Below, in pieces: positions 1-8,280 of a stretch of 60,566 nucleotides of DNA (position 1 is the stretch's first letter; every line of letters begins with the position of its first letter). The DNA is from Puniceicoccales bacterium (GTDB taxonomy: Bacteria; Verrucomicrobiota; Verrucomicrobiia; Opitutales; JAIRKQ01), in the NCBI GenBank assembly GCA_031267915.1, contig JAIRYE010000004.1, forward strand, positions 1 to 60,566, written 5' to 3'. Under the pieces are notes generated by a model, which saw nothing but the letters and a program-made list of their open reading frames with translations, had not been told where the DNA came from and did not search any database. The position numbers and the translations under genes were made by a program.

Positions 1-290
1 GGGAAGATTTGGCGAAGTTGCAGAAAAAATGTGATGTCGCAATCCGTCTGCGTGAATTCAGATCGGCCTTCGAAGCGTTGCCGCTGGTGAATGAGGCGTC
101 CGTGGAAGAATTAATTCACAAGCTGGCGGAAAAAAATGATGTCAATGGCGGCGAATACATTCACAGCGTCAGGTTTGCCGTATCCGGCAGGAGCGTTGGC
201 CCTGGCTTTTTCGGATTACTGAAAGTTCTCGGCAAAAAAACCGTTCTCGCTCGCCTGAATAATTTTCTGGTGGGTCAGGGGAAAGTGTGA
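1..290 (+). CDS. gltX: Glutamyl-tRNA synthetase, C-terminal end (partial)
   Basis: Only the last ~95 codons are present; the reading frame is open from base 3 and the gene begins upstream of the window. The tail carries the class I GluRS anticodon-binding C-terminal signature: a hydrophobic strand then SGRSVGPG and the KVLGKKTVLARL helix, typical of the end of GltX. The enzyme charges tRNA-Glu with glutamate in the cytoplasm. The TTG at base 9 is internal, not a start. It ends 36 bp before the convergent end of the phosphatase-like gene. Family assignment is confident despite the fragment. Confidence 0.88.
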   Translation, partial: EDLAKLQKKCDVAIRLREFRSAFEALPLVNEASVEELIHKLAEKNDVNGGEYIHSVRFAVSGRSVGPGFFGLLKVLGKKTVLARLNNFLVGQGKV

Positions 291-325
291 AATTTCCTGG
301 AAAAACTTACGGTGGAGCCCTATAG

Positions 326-1918
326 CTAGTTCTGTTCGCCCAGAGATTTTGCAAATTCTATGACGGAATTGAATTGAGGCTCAGATTGAATAAATGTGCT
401 GCGCTTGCTCGTCCCCAGGCAGAGAATGTTTTTCAGAACCGCAGCCATGTTGAGATTGCCATCGATATCGGTTTTTGTCTGCTGATTTGCATCATATACG
501 GTTCCAATTTTAGCGGCCTCCGCACTTTGTTTGGCATTCCACAATGTGCGGAGAGTGAGAAACATCGGTGCGCGTCCCAATCCGCCGTTGCAGTGAAATG
601 CAATCCTAGTGGTGCGAGGATTAAGCCCTTTGTCGATCAAAAGTTTATCAATCATTTCCATGACGTCTACTGTTATTTCTTGGTTGGCAAATGCGCACTT
701 ATCGCTCAAATTACTGATGCGCAAATGGGTAAATTTATGGTTGTTATAGGTAACTTTCGTGGAGATTCGAGATTGATTATCGTCTATTTTGACCGGATCC
801 TCCTGCTGCAAAAAGGACAGCTGTTTTTTAGTATTGAGATCCAAGTATGGATGCTCCAAACCTGCATCATTATCCAACTTTGCATCCCAGTGTTTATTTG
901 CATCTCGCAGGTCAATAACCAGAGGAATTTTTTCTGCCTCTAGCGCCTCGAAATATGGTTCTCCTTCTCCATGTTCCACGGGAGAGCAGGAGACGGATAA
1001 GAGAGGCGTGATTTGCGAAAAATCGCACTGATTGGGGCCAACGCCTTTCTTTATACCAAGCAAGGTGTATCTCTCACCCTCAGGGGTTTCATACCCGTAG
1101 TATTCGTAGGGCTTGGATTTTATTTGATATTTTACGTATAGACTGGCGTTTTTGCTGGTGCGCAGATCGAAGTGAAAATATGCCATGCTACCATCTTCAC
1201 TCTGGCACTGAGTATCCCCGAATGATTTTTCCTTGCATTTTTGCAAATCAGAAAGATGATCTCCTGTATACGCAAGTTTTGTGTCGGAAGAATTTTTCTT
1301 TTGGCATAAAGTTTTCTCAATTTGAGTGAAATCGATATTGGCAGGAATGAATACTCTCACATCCTCTGGGATGGTATTGAAATCTAACCCAAGCCCATTG
1401 ATTATATCAGCTGGATATTCCCAGCTATCCGCTTCTGATTGAATTTTTTCCGGTGTCGCACCAGTCACTGGATTCGTAAGCTGTGTTTCTGTTTCTGTTT
1501 CTGTTTCTGTTTCTGCATTCGCATTTGCATTATCCTTCTTATGTGTCTCTTCGTACTTTTGCTTCGTTTTTGCATTCTCTTTATTGTATTCATTTACCAT
1601 GTGAAGTTCATTCGCCATTTCCTTTGCCATTTCATTCAGTTTTTTTAAAAAATCTGTTTTGTTTTCGAAGTTAAAGGAAGATTCTCTTTTAACTTCGGCA
1701 CTTCTTGTAGTCAATGTTACTTTCACGAACTTATCTGCCCCCCAAAATTCGAGAAAGCGTTGCCAAAGCCCTCCCGCAGGTGCAATTGTGCATACCCTAT
1801 TGTTTGTTTCAAAGGTTACCGTTTTCCCTCTAAAACTTATACTGTTCACCATGTTATAGTATGCTCGATTAATTCTTTCTAGTGTTTGCGATTTATCTAA
1901 TTCCTGTTCATTTAACAT
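326..1918 (-). CDS. Protein tyrosine phosphatase-like protein, candidate secreted effector
   Basis: 530 residues. The C-terminal third carries a cysteine-phosphatase P-loop, HCNGGLGRAP (Cys443, Arg449; CX5R), preceded by a strand IPLVIDLRD and an NLSD segment that could be the acid loop. The residue after the P-loop arginine is Ala where Ser/Thr is usual, so activity may be altered. The middle (~110-150) is Glu/Lys/Asn-rich with a TETETETE run encoded by a hexanucleotide repeat; there is no signal peptide or membrane segment. It starts at an ATG with a strong Shine-Dalgarno (AAGGAGGG, 7 nt spacing). Similar domain organisation is known in bacterial effectors such as SptP and YopH, but I cannot show homology to any of them. 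Host-directed phosphatase is inference. Confidence 0.6.
   Translation of the reverse strand: MLNEQELDKSQTLERINRAYYNMVNSISFRGKTVTFETNNRVCTIAPAGGLWQRFLEFWGADKFVKVTLTTRSAEVKRESSFNFENKTDFLKKLNEMAKEMANELHMVNEYNKENAKTKQKYEETHKKDNANANAETETETETETQLTNPVTGATPEKIQSEADSWEYPADIINGLGLDFNTIPEDVRVFIPANIDFTQIEKTLCQKKNSSDTKLAYTGDHLSDLQKCKEKSFGDTQCQSEDGSMAYFHFDLRTSKNASLYVKYQIKSKPYEYYGYETPEGERYTLLGIKKGVGPNQCDFSQITPLLSVSCSPVEHGEGEPYFEALEAEKIPLVIDLRDANKHWDAKLDNDAGLEHPYLDLNTKKQLSFLQQEDPVKIDDNQSRISTKVTYNNHKFTHLRISNLSDKCAFANQEITVDVMEMIDKLLIDKGLNPRTTRIAFHCNGGLGRAPMFLTLRTLWNAKQSAEAAKIGTVYDANQQTKTDIDGNLNMAAVLKNILCLGTSKRSTFIQSEPQFNSVIEFAKSLGEQN
1485..1514. repeat. (GTTTCT)5 hexanucleotide repeat inside the phosphatase-like gene
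   Basis: Five perfect tandem copies of GTTTCT; on the coding (minus) strand they encode alternating Thr-Glu. A change in copy number adds or removes two residues without shifting frame, so it alters linker length rather than switching the gene off. Confidence 0.9.
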
Positions 1919-1938
1919 TATAAATCCCTCCTTGCACT

Positions 1939-1965
1939 AGCCTAACACTTTTTTTTTTTTTGCAA
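1939..1965 (-). promoter_or_regulatory. Possible promoter of the phosphatase-like gene with a 13-T spacer tract
   Basis: Reading the minus strand, TTGCAA (1960-1965) is followed by TAGGCT (1939-1944), then the Shine-Dalgarno and ATG at 1918. The 15-bp spacer contains most of a 13-base homopolymer (T at 1949-1961 on the plus strand). Both boxes are imperfect. Slippage in the tract would change the -35/-10 distance. The tract is seen directly; its promoter role is inferred. Confidence 0.4.
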
Positions 1966-2038
1966 GTGAAATGGGAAAAACTGCCAGGACGGGCAATGAT
2001 TGGCTTTAAAAATTCGCAATACTGTTTTATTTGCCGGA

Positions 2039-3316
2039 TTATCTGCATTTGCCAAAGCGGGAGCCAAATGGATAAAAAATTAGCAGCGGCCGTCCACATA
2101 TGCTCCTCCGCGGAACAAATCCCCAGAAGCGGCTATCGTAGCTGTCATTGGAATTATCTCCGAGAACGAAATATTGCCCATTCGGGACCGAAACTTTTTT
2201 GCCATTTGCGAGTGATCCCTTGGGAATATAGCCACTGGAATATCCCTCTGCCTTTGTGTTTAAATTTACCAAAATTTCACTGCGCAGGAGGACATTTCCG
2301 TTGGCAAATATTTTATTGTTTTTGATTGACAGCACATCGCCTGGTTGACCGATTAATCTTTTGATGAAAAACTTCGGAGACTCCGCGAAAGCCTCTATGT
2401 CATCGGTTCTGAAAACTATGCTTTCTCCGGGTTTCGGAGCTCGGAAGTGGTAGCTAATTTTATCAACGAAAAGCATGTCTCCGGGCAAAATTTCAAAGTG
2501 GAGTAATTTCTCTCCGGATTTTAGGAAGCATCCCGTTTGCAGCAGACCAAAATTTTCCCTTTGGTTGGAAATAAAATCTCCCCGCGCGATCGCTTCCTTC
2601 CAAGTGGTGCCTTTGCCGTAGAATTTTTCCAGAAGTACTTTGTCCAATGAAAATTCCAGGGGAGTTAGCACATGATATTTTCCGCTGCCAACAAATAGCG
2701 TGTATTTTCTTGCTCTAGTTGGGATTAGACCCCATTTTTTTGTGCGAATTATTTCGTAGGGGACAATGTGAGTTCTATCTCCGCTGCTGGCGATTTCAAC
2801 TTCCATGAGTGGAATTGAGATTTCTCCGCTGCCAGTGGCCATAACTGATATTTCCTTCCCGCAAAACCGTATTTTGTGTAGTATTTTTTTAAAAAAATGT
2901 TTCCCGGAATCATCCGTTTCCATGAGTCTATGCGTCATTCCGTAGTATGTTGGATGCATGGAATTTGTTGGAATTTGGAACGACTGCACAAAAAATGTGC
3001 GAATTGCGATTGCAAGAAATATGGCGACGAATAGCACCTCCGTGTTCCCATTGAGAAAGTTTACTGGGAAAATGTCACCTCCGTGTTTTTGCAATAGGCT
3101 GTGTAAATTTTTCGATTTCCCAAGCAGCGTTGAAAAATTCCCTGCCTCCGTCGATTTTTTGATTTCCCCAATGCCATCTTCAATTGAAGAAATTGCGGCA
3201 GAGTTCAGCAGATGTTTTCGGTATTTCAGGACTTTTTTTGCCCCGGAAATGAGATTCCGAGATTGGGTCAGTAGTTCTCTGGGTCTGTCACCGTTGCGTG
3301 CCAAAAAAAACATCAC
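2039..3316 (-). CDS. lepB: Signal peptidase I
   Basis: Cleaves signal peptides from exported proteins at the outer face of the inner membrane. About 90 N-terminal residues are a charged, cytoplasm-like extension; a single membrane segment follows (about 93-111). The catalytic Ser119 lies in IPTNSMHP, the general base Lys319 in FIKRLIGQPGD, and the family's GDNSNDSYDSR box near the C-terminus. At 425 residues it is longer than E. coli LepB (324) because of the N-terminal extension and an insertion between the Ser and Lys boxes. Its start overlaps the stop of the DUF167 gene by 4 bp (ATGA), so the two are co-transcribed. Confidence 0.93.
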   Translation of the reverse strand: MMFFLARNGDRPRELLTQSRNLISGAKKVLKYRKHLLNSAAISSIEDGIGEIKKSTEAGNFSTLLGKSKNLHSLLQKHGGDIFPVNFLNGNTEVLFVAIFLAIAIRTFFVQSFQIPTNSMHPTYYGMTHRLMETDDSGKHFFKKILHKIRFCGKEISVMATGSGEISIPLMEVEIASSGDRTHIVPYEIIRTKKWGLIPTRARKYTLFVGSGKYHVLTPLEFSLDKVLLEKFYGKGTTWKEAIARGDFISNQRENFGLLQTGCFLKSGEKLLHFEILPGDMLFVDKISYHFRAPKPGESIVFRTDDIEAFAESPKFFIKRLIGQPGDVLSIKNNKIFANGNVLLRSEILVNLNTKAEGYSSGYIPKGSLANGKKVSVPNGQYFVLGDNSNDSYDSRFWGFVPRRSICGRPLLIFYPFGSRFGKCR

Positions 3317-3573
3317 TTCTCCACTAGCATATTTACTATTTCTTCCGATGAAAATTTTTCGCCGAAGTCCAATATTTTATTTCTGGATCGCAGGCCACTT
3401 GCTATGGAAATTGTTTTGATTTTCAATTGTTTCACCAGAAAATTTACCAGTGCCTCATTTGCGCGGCCGCTGTCCGCTGGGGCCATGACTTTTACTTTTA
3501 AAATGTCATTGCAGAATGAAACAACCTCCGTGCGAGAAGCATTTGGTATAACTCGCACGAAAATTTTACACAT
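3313..3573 (-). CDS. DUF167 / YggU family protein (UPF0235)
   Basis: 86 residues. Sequence blocks VRVIPNASRTEV, KVKVMAPADSGRANEAL and a Lys-rich strand followed by SGLRSRNKIL match the YggU/DUF167 family, small alpha/beta proteins of unknown function found in bacteria, archaea and eukaryotes. Length is normal for the family (~75-100). Its stop overlaps the lepB start by 4 bp and the AP2-like gene ends 8 nt upstream, so all three may share a transcript. No obvious Shine-Dalgarno is seen before its ATG. Confidence 0.85.
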   Translation of the reverse strand: MCKIFVRVIPNASRTEVVSFCNDILKVKVMAPADSGRANEALVNFLVKQLKIKTISIASGLRSRNKILDFGEKFSSEEIVNMLVEK

Positions 3574-3581
3574 AAGGGATA

Positions 3582-4148
3582 CTATGGCGTGACGCCGATA
3601 TCAGCTTCCGCAGGCATCTCACTTGTTTTTTCAACTTTTGCCAGCACGTATTTTTTTACATTATCGCAGCCAACAATTTTTGTCGCAATTTCTTCTCCGT
3701 AAGCGGAACATAGCCTCTCATAGCGCAATGAGACAGCTTTTTTAAATGCCAAATCTTCCCCATATTTTGCGATGGAGAAAGATGTGCACTTCTGCTTGCC
3801 TTTTGCGGGACGCCACGTGACGGAAAAAAATCCTAACTTTTTATCCCCCTTTCCATTTTTAGATAGTTTCGAGACACCAAGCACTCCCGTCTGATTTCGT
3901 TTATCATGGGAGACAATTTTTTGACATCTCGGTTTAGAAGGTATAGCACACAGGCGAGCAGTCAATTCATTGCGGCAGATTATGGCTTTGTCCAGCGCAA
4001 TATTTTCTCCGCCCAGTTTCCTGTCACTAAACAATTTGGAATAGCGAACTCCGTTTTTGTATCCGCGTACAAGCCACCCTTTTGTCGTTCGAGAATTGAT
4101 TCTGCTTATGCCCTTGTGAATGTTTTTACGATTATTTTGCGAGTTCAT
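3582..4148 (-). CDS. AP2-domain-like DNA-binding protein, two repeats
   Basis: 188 residues from the ATG at 4148; a TTG at 4169 would add 7 residues. Two AP2-like units are visible. The first (about 11-65) runs ISRINSRTTKGWLVRGYKNG, then a Lys-rich strand and a helix ending in CRNELTARL. The second (about 85-150) begins GVLGVSKL and ends in LRYERLCSAYG. The pattern of a three-strand sheet plus helix with aromatic/basic strands matches bacterial AP2 domains, best known attached to HNH homing endonucleases or as stand-alone mobile-element proteins. No HNH motif is present. DNA binding is inferred from the fold pattern. Confidence 0.55.
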   Translation of the reverse strand: MNSQNNRKNIHKGISRINSRTTKGWLVRGYKNGVRYSKLFSDRKLGGENIALDKAIICRNELTARLCAIPSKPRCQKIVSHDKRNQTGVLGVSKLSKNGKGDKKLGFFSVTWRPAKGKQKCTSFSIAKYGEDLAFKKAVSLRYERLCSAYGEEIATKIVGCDNVKKYVLAKVEKTSEMPAEADIGVTP

Positions 4149-4238
4149 ATCAACAAAGAATTCATGCAAAGCATTATGTCCACCATGGAAATAATGCGAC
4201 AGCTAATGGTGGATTACTAAAAAAAAAATGAAAACGAT

Positions 4239-4263
4239 CCAGAAAAAAAATATTTTTTTCTGG
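4239..4263. repeat. AT-rich inverted repeat in a divergent promoter region
   Basis: Arms CCAGAAAAAAA and TTTTTTTCTGG (11 bp each) are separated by ATA. It sits between the divergent AP2-like gene and comEC, so a terminator role is unlikely. It may be an operator, a bent-DNA element or chance in AT-rich DNA. Confidence 0.6.
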
Positions 4264-4307
4264 GAATTATTCAAAAATTTCGAATTACTGGCGAAAATGA
4301 TTTTTAA

Positions 4308-5951
4308 ATGTACTCTCTAAGGCAAGGCAGTGGCAAATTTTCATCGCGCGGAATCACGTCTCCAGTGTTTTTGCCTATACTTTTTTTTATTGCGGGGATA
4401 CGAGTGCAAAGATGCTTTCCTCTGGTGAAAATTTCCGCTGCGGCGATTGCGTTGCTGCTGATTCTTCTTTCGGCAAGTTATTTTTTCTGCAAGCAAAAGG
4501 AATATTTTCTCGGGAGAAATTTGAAAGTTGGCATGGTTGCCATTCTGCTAATCAGTATGCTTTGCGGGGCGCTTTACTACAAATACAGGTGCGAGCCAAG
4601 GGCGCACAGCTGCGGAAATAAATTAAACGGAAAGGTAACCCTCAGCATAGTGCCAAAAATTTTAACGGAGGACGACAAGCGCAGCGGTGTTTTCTATGGA
4701 TACGGAACGATGGAAAAAATTATTGGCAGGGACAAATCCAGGCGCATGGATGATTTGATTGGCGAACGAATATTTTTCAGCGTGGAAAATGCCAGCGAAA
4801 TTCCCGTGCGTGGACAAAAGTTTACAGTGCATGGGAATCTAAAATTTGTCAAAGCTGGCAGCAGGTGGTGGTTTTGGAAACATCTGAAAAGTTCACACGT
4901 TGATTGGCATATTTCAAATTGCTCCCTAGTTTCATGCGACGAAAAAGCAAACTTTCTGAGAGTGTTTGTGGAGAAGCTTTCCTCCGAAATGTCGCATTTA
5001 TTCAGCATTGGAGTGCAGAATAGGGAAATTGAAGTGGGCATATTGTCTGCGATGCTAACGGGATCTAAGCGGAAAATAGATCCGCCGCTGAAAAGAATAT
5101 TCAATAATTTGGGCATTGCCCACCTGTTTGCTGTTAGTGGCATACACGTTGGAATCATAGCCGCCACCATAGATTTTTTGCTAAAAATAATTTGCCTGCG
5201 GAAAAAAATTAGAACGCTTCCGACATTCCTCATATTGGCGGTGTACGTAAATGCAATTGGCTGCTCTCCATCCTCCATGAGGGCGCTAACAATGGTTGTA
5301 TTCTATTACCTGGCTACTTTGCTCGGAAGAAAACCAAATGTGCTCTCTGCGCTGGCAAATAGCGCATGGGTTCATGTGCTCCATGATCCATTCGTTGTTT
5401 TCAGCATCAGTTTTCTGCTTTCCTATTCAGTCGTTGCGGGAATCATTCTCATAGGTTCCCCGGTGAGGAATTTCCTGGCGCGCAGATTTTTGAATCTGCA
5501 CAACCTGAAGTTTGAATGCTATCCACTGAGAGATCGCTTTGCATTTAGGGTGAAAAAGGCACTTATAGCTTCGTTTTCCATATCATTTGCCGCCTATTTG
5601 ATAAGTTTGCCCATGTCTGTGGAGTATTTTGGTGTGGTGTCACTGCTTACCATTCCAGTAAATATGTTTCTGGTTCCCATTGCGACATGTGCGATCGTTG
5701 CCGGAGCAGTGGCACTGCTTTTCGGTCTGTGCAAGTGGTGGGCAATCTGTGCGATTGGCAATAGAATTGCCTGCCTATTCACTCATGTTTTTCGTGTGCT
5801 TTCCATGAGTTTGTACTGCGATGCTCTGTGCTTTAGCAATGTGACGATTCCGCACATTAGCGGAGGGATGCTGACCATGGTGATTCTGGTGGGGGCCTAT
5901 GTGGCAATTGCCCATGGAAAAAATTGCCGAAAAATAGCTGCAGTGGCATGA
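4308..5951 (+). CDS. comEC: ComEC/Rec2 family competence membrane protein, short form
   Basis: 547 residues. Two N-terminal membrane segments (about 20-75) precede a soluble OB-like region (DUF4131-like), then the Competence domain with the diagnostic NLGIAHLFAVSGIHVG segment near residue 270 and at least six further membrane helices. In transformable bacteria ComEC forms the channel for single-stranded DNA entry. Full-length ComEC (~750 residues) ends in a metallo-beta-lactamase-like nuclease domain; here the protein stops after the membrane domain, a short form also known elsewhere. No other competence genes are in the window. ATG start; no strong Shine-Dalgarno. Confidence 0.85.
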   Translation: MYSLRQGSGKFSSRGITSPVFLPILFFIAGIRVQRCFPLVKISAAAIALLLILLSASYFFCKQKEYFLGRNLKVGMVAILLISMLCGALYYKYRCEPRAHSCGNKLNGKVTLSIVPKILTEDDKRSGVFYGYGTMEKIIGRDKSRRMDDLIGERIFFSVENASEIPVRGQKFTVHGNLKFVKAGSRWWFWKHLKSSHVDWHISNCSLVSCDEKANFLRVFVEKLSSEMSHLFSIGVQNREIEVGILSAMLTGSKRKIDPPLKRIFNNLGIAHLFAVSGIHVGIIAATIDFLLKIICLRKKIRTLPTFLILAVYVNAIGCSPSSMRALTMVVFYYLATLLGRKPNVLSALANSAWVHVLHDPFVVFSISFLLSYSVVAGIILIGSPVRNFLARRFLNLHNLKFECYPLRDRFAFRVKKALIASFSISFAAYLISLPMSVEYFGVVSLLTIPVNMFLVPIATCAIVAGAVALLFGLCKWWAICAIGNRIACLFTHVFRVLSMSLYCDALCFSNVTIPHISGGMLTMVILVGAYVAIAHGKNCRKIAAVA

Positions 5952-5995
5952 TTTTAACTTGCCAAGGCTTTGGGGAGCAAATATAAGTCCATGCA

Positions 5996-6991
5996 ATGGA
6001 TATTACAGGTGAGATCTCACTGTTCGATGTCATTTCTTCGAAAAGCGGGAGTAGGTTTAGCATCGTTGCGGAGCTGAGGTCCGTTGAAACGAAATTGGCC
6101 AAAAACAATAGCGACTATCTGGTGGCTACCGTGGGAGACAGGAGTGCGGCATGTTGCTGCAAAATTTTCGGAGGTTCTCCCGTTTATAATTTTTTCAAAG
6201 TGGGAAAGCCTGGGTCAATAATTCTGCTCGAAGGAATTTCGAAGGATTACAATGGGACTTTTTCTCCGGACATTACATTTGTCAAAACACTGACAGATGC
6301 GGAGATTGCCCAGGGAAATTTTCTGGCCAGGGTTACCGTCTGTGCGAGCGAAGGTGTTGGAGCTTTGAAGTCTGAGCTGGAGAGCATGATTGCAACCATT
6401 GGCAATGTAGAACTGCGTGCCACGGTTTCGGGGGTTTTTTCTGAACTGGGTGCTGATTTTTACACTAAGGCGGCGGGTATTTCCATGCACCATGCCTATA
6501 AAAATGGCCTGCTGGAGCATACCGTCCATGCTGCGCGCTCCGGCGTTGCTCTTCTGAAATTGTATCCCTTTATTGATCGCGACCTTGCCATTGCCGGATT
6601 ACTTATGCACGATGTGGGGAAAATTCTGGAATATACAAGTGATCCCATTGCCCAGAAAACCCGCATTGGAGTTCTTCATGGACATCTCATTCTCGGCTAT
6701 CGGCTTGTGCGAAAGGTTGGCATTCAGAGCGGACTGGGGGAGGATATTTTGGAAAGATTGGAGCATGTTCTGCTGAGCCACCACTCTGATCCAGAATTCG
6801 GTGCCGTTGTCAGGCCAGCTACCCCGGAAGCGATTTTTGTCGCGCTGGTGGATAATTTGGATGCAAAAATGGGGATGGTTGAGCAGCTGCTGAGATCAAC
6901 GCCGGTCAAAAATGTTTTTTCAGATTTTCACAAGGGCCTCGAATCCAAGCTGCTGGTTTTGCCAATTGACAGCTGGGAGGAAACTGATTGA
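5996..6991 (+). CDS. YhaM-type 3'-5' exoribonuclease (OB fold + HD domain)
   Basis: 331 residues. The N-terminal ~110 residues look like an OB fold (strands around ATVGDRSAACCCKIFG). The C-terminal half is an HD domain with the metal ligands in order: H in LEHTVHA, HD in LLMHDVGK, HH in LSHHSD and D in ALVDNLDAK. This is the order in YhaM/Cbf1, a 3'-5' exonuclease acting on RNA and single-stranded DNA. An in-frame stop just upstream makes the ATG at 5996 the first usable start. It overlaps the next gene by 4 bp. Confidence 0.85.
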   Translation: MDITGEISLFDVISSKSGSRFSIVAELRSVETKLAKNNSDYLVATVGDRSAACCCKIFGGSPVYNFFKVGKPGSIILLEGISKDYNGTFSPDITFVKTLTDAEIAQGNFLARVTVCASEGVGALKSELESMIATIGNVELRATVSGVFSELGADFYTKAAGISMHHAYKNGLLEHTVHAARSGVALLKLYPFIDRDLAIAGLLMHDVGKILEYTSDPIAQKTRIGVLHGHLILGYRLVRKVGIQSGLGEDILERLEHVLLSHHSDPEFGAVVRPATPEAIFVALVDNLDAKMGMVEQLLRSTPVKNVFSDFHKGLESKLLVLPIDSWEETD

Positions 6992-7743
6992 TCCCGCTCG
7001 ACGAATTAAAAAAAATTCTCGGGAGGGGCGTGTCGATCATTGGGTGCGACAAAAATGGGCTTGTGGCGCTTGAAAAATCGTGTGGGGTTCTGTCTCATCC
7101 GAATGAAAATGGCGGTGGTCGAATGGCTCTTCTGGCGTGCGAATATGATTTTGCTGAGCAGTGCTACCTCCATCCAGGAGGAGGTAAAATTTACTTGCTG
7201 AATCGGCTTGATTCTCCGGTGTCTGGGGTGATTCTGCTGGGATTGAATCCGGAGGTTGCGCAGGCTGCGAAAGCGGCGTTTGAAAATAAAACGGTGGAGA
7301 AAAAATATGTCGCACTGGTAAAAGGCTTTCCCAGGCATAGCAGCGGCATCTGGAGATGCAGATTGCGGAAAAATTTCGTCGGCAGGTCAATAAAAATATC
7401 TACCGGAGCTGGCGTGTATGCGGAAACAAGCTACGAAGTTGTGGAATCGTTTCGTGTCCACGGAGTGACGCTGAGCGTGCTGAATTTGTTTCCTCTTTCC
7501 GGGCGCACGCATCAGCTGCGCGTGCACTGCAGCCAAAATGGGTTGCCCATCGTTGGCGATGAAACTTACGGCAGTGCCAGATTTAATGCGTTTTTCCTGA
7601 AAAACTTTGGCGGTCTCAGATTGTTTTTGCACGCTGAAAAAATTTCTCTGTTCTACGAGATTGGAGGGCGGCATTCCAGCTTTGCGGCCGAAAGTTCTGT
7701 GAATTTTTTCCAATTTCTGGAGGAGATAAAAAATGCGTGCTGA
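6988..7743 (+). CDS. RluA-family pseudouridine synthase
   Basis: 251 residues. The catalytic Asp lies in YLLNRLDSPVSGV, the RluA-family motif II (usually HRLDxxTSG; here Asn replaces the leading His). The KTVEKKYVALVKG block and the LSGRTHQLRVHC block with VGDETYG are also typical. It isomerises specific uridines in rRNA or tRNA. There is no S4 domain, so it resembles the single-domain RluA/TruC types; the exact target cannot be told. The start is TTG at 6988, inside the stop of the preceding gene, with GGGAGG at 6975-6980 supporting it. Confidence 0.85.
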   Translation: MIPLDELKKILGRGVSIIGCDKNGLVALEKSCGVLSHPNENGGGRMALLACEYDFAEQCYLHPGGGKIYLLNRLDSPVSGVILLGLNPEVAQAAKAAFENKTVEKKYVALVKGFPRHSSGIWRCRLRKNFVGRSIKISTGAGVYAETSYEVVESFRVHGVTLSVLNLFPLSGRTHQLRVHCSQNGLPIVGDETYGSARFNAFFLKNFGGLRLFLHAEKISLFYEIGGRHSSFAAESSVNFFQFLEEIKNAC

Positions 7744-7881
7744 GGTTTGCTTGCCTGTCGGACGGAGGAGCATAGCGTGTAAATTTATGCGGGAAAATGT
7801 CTTTTTAGTAAAAAATACTTGATTTGTTTGAGACTTTTAATTCTACTCACAGGCGATTGAGAGAACAAATAGGAATAGTAA
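7744..7881 (+). promoter_or_regulatory. Leader region of the ribosomal superoperon
   Basis: The 138 bp between the pseudouridine synthase gene and rpsL must hold the str promoter if the operon starts here. The best candidate is TTGATT at 7819-7824 and TCTACT at 7842-7847, spaced 17 bp; the -10 box is weak. TAGGA at 7871-7875 is the likely ribosome-binding site for rpsL. No clear terminator for the upstream gene is visible. Confidence 0.3.
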
Positions 7882-8259
7882 ATGCCAACGATCAACCAAC
7901 TAGTGAAATATCCTCGCGTTAGAAAAACGGCGAAGTCGAAAGCGCCGTCTCTGGGGGGGAATCCCTTTAGGAGAGGGACATGCATCCAGGTCATGACGCG
8001 TACGCCCAAAAAACCCAATTCGGCCATAAGAAAGGTCACAAAGGTTCGGCTGACGAACGGCAATGAGATCATCGCCTACATCCCAGACGAAGGCCATAAA
8101 TTGCAGGAGCACAGCGTTGTTCTGGTGCGCGGTGGCCGCGTTAAGGATTTGCCGGGGGTTAGGTACCATGTCGTCCGCGGAGCTTTGGATTGTTCCGGTG
8201 TTGAAAAGCGTCGCAGAAGCCGCTCGAAGTACGGAGTTAAGCGCCCAAGAAAGAAATAA
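7882..8259 (+). CDS. rpsL: 30S ribosomal protein S12
   Basis: 125 residues, full length. It contains the conserved [37 protein letters not shown] and [10 protein letters not shown] blocks. The two lysines in which substitutions give streptomycin resistance in other bacteria (Lys in TPKKPNS and in GRVKDLPG) are the normal residues here. S12 lies at the decoding centre. It is the first gene of the str-S10-spc-alpha cluster and is followed 21 bp later by rpsG. Confidence 0.98.
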   Translation: MPTINQLVKYPRVRKTAKSKAPSLGGNPFRRGTCIQVMTRTPKKPNSAIRKVTKVRLTNGNEIIAYIPDEGHKLQEHSVVLVRGGRVKDLPGVRYHVVRGALDCSGVEKRRRSRSKYGVKRPRKK

Positions 8260-8280
8260 TCTCATCCGAAAGGGAAAAAA

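Noticed and set aside
4694-5278. 194-codon minus-strand open frame
   Set aside because: Antisense shadow of comEC; no domain, no ribosome-binding site, and the plus strand has a clear family match.
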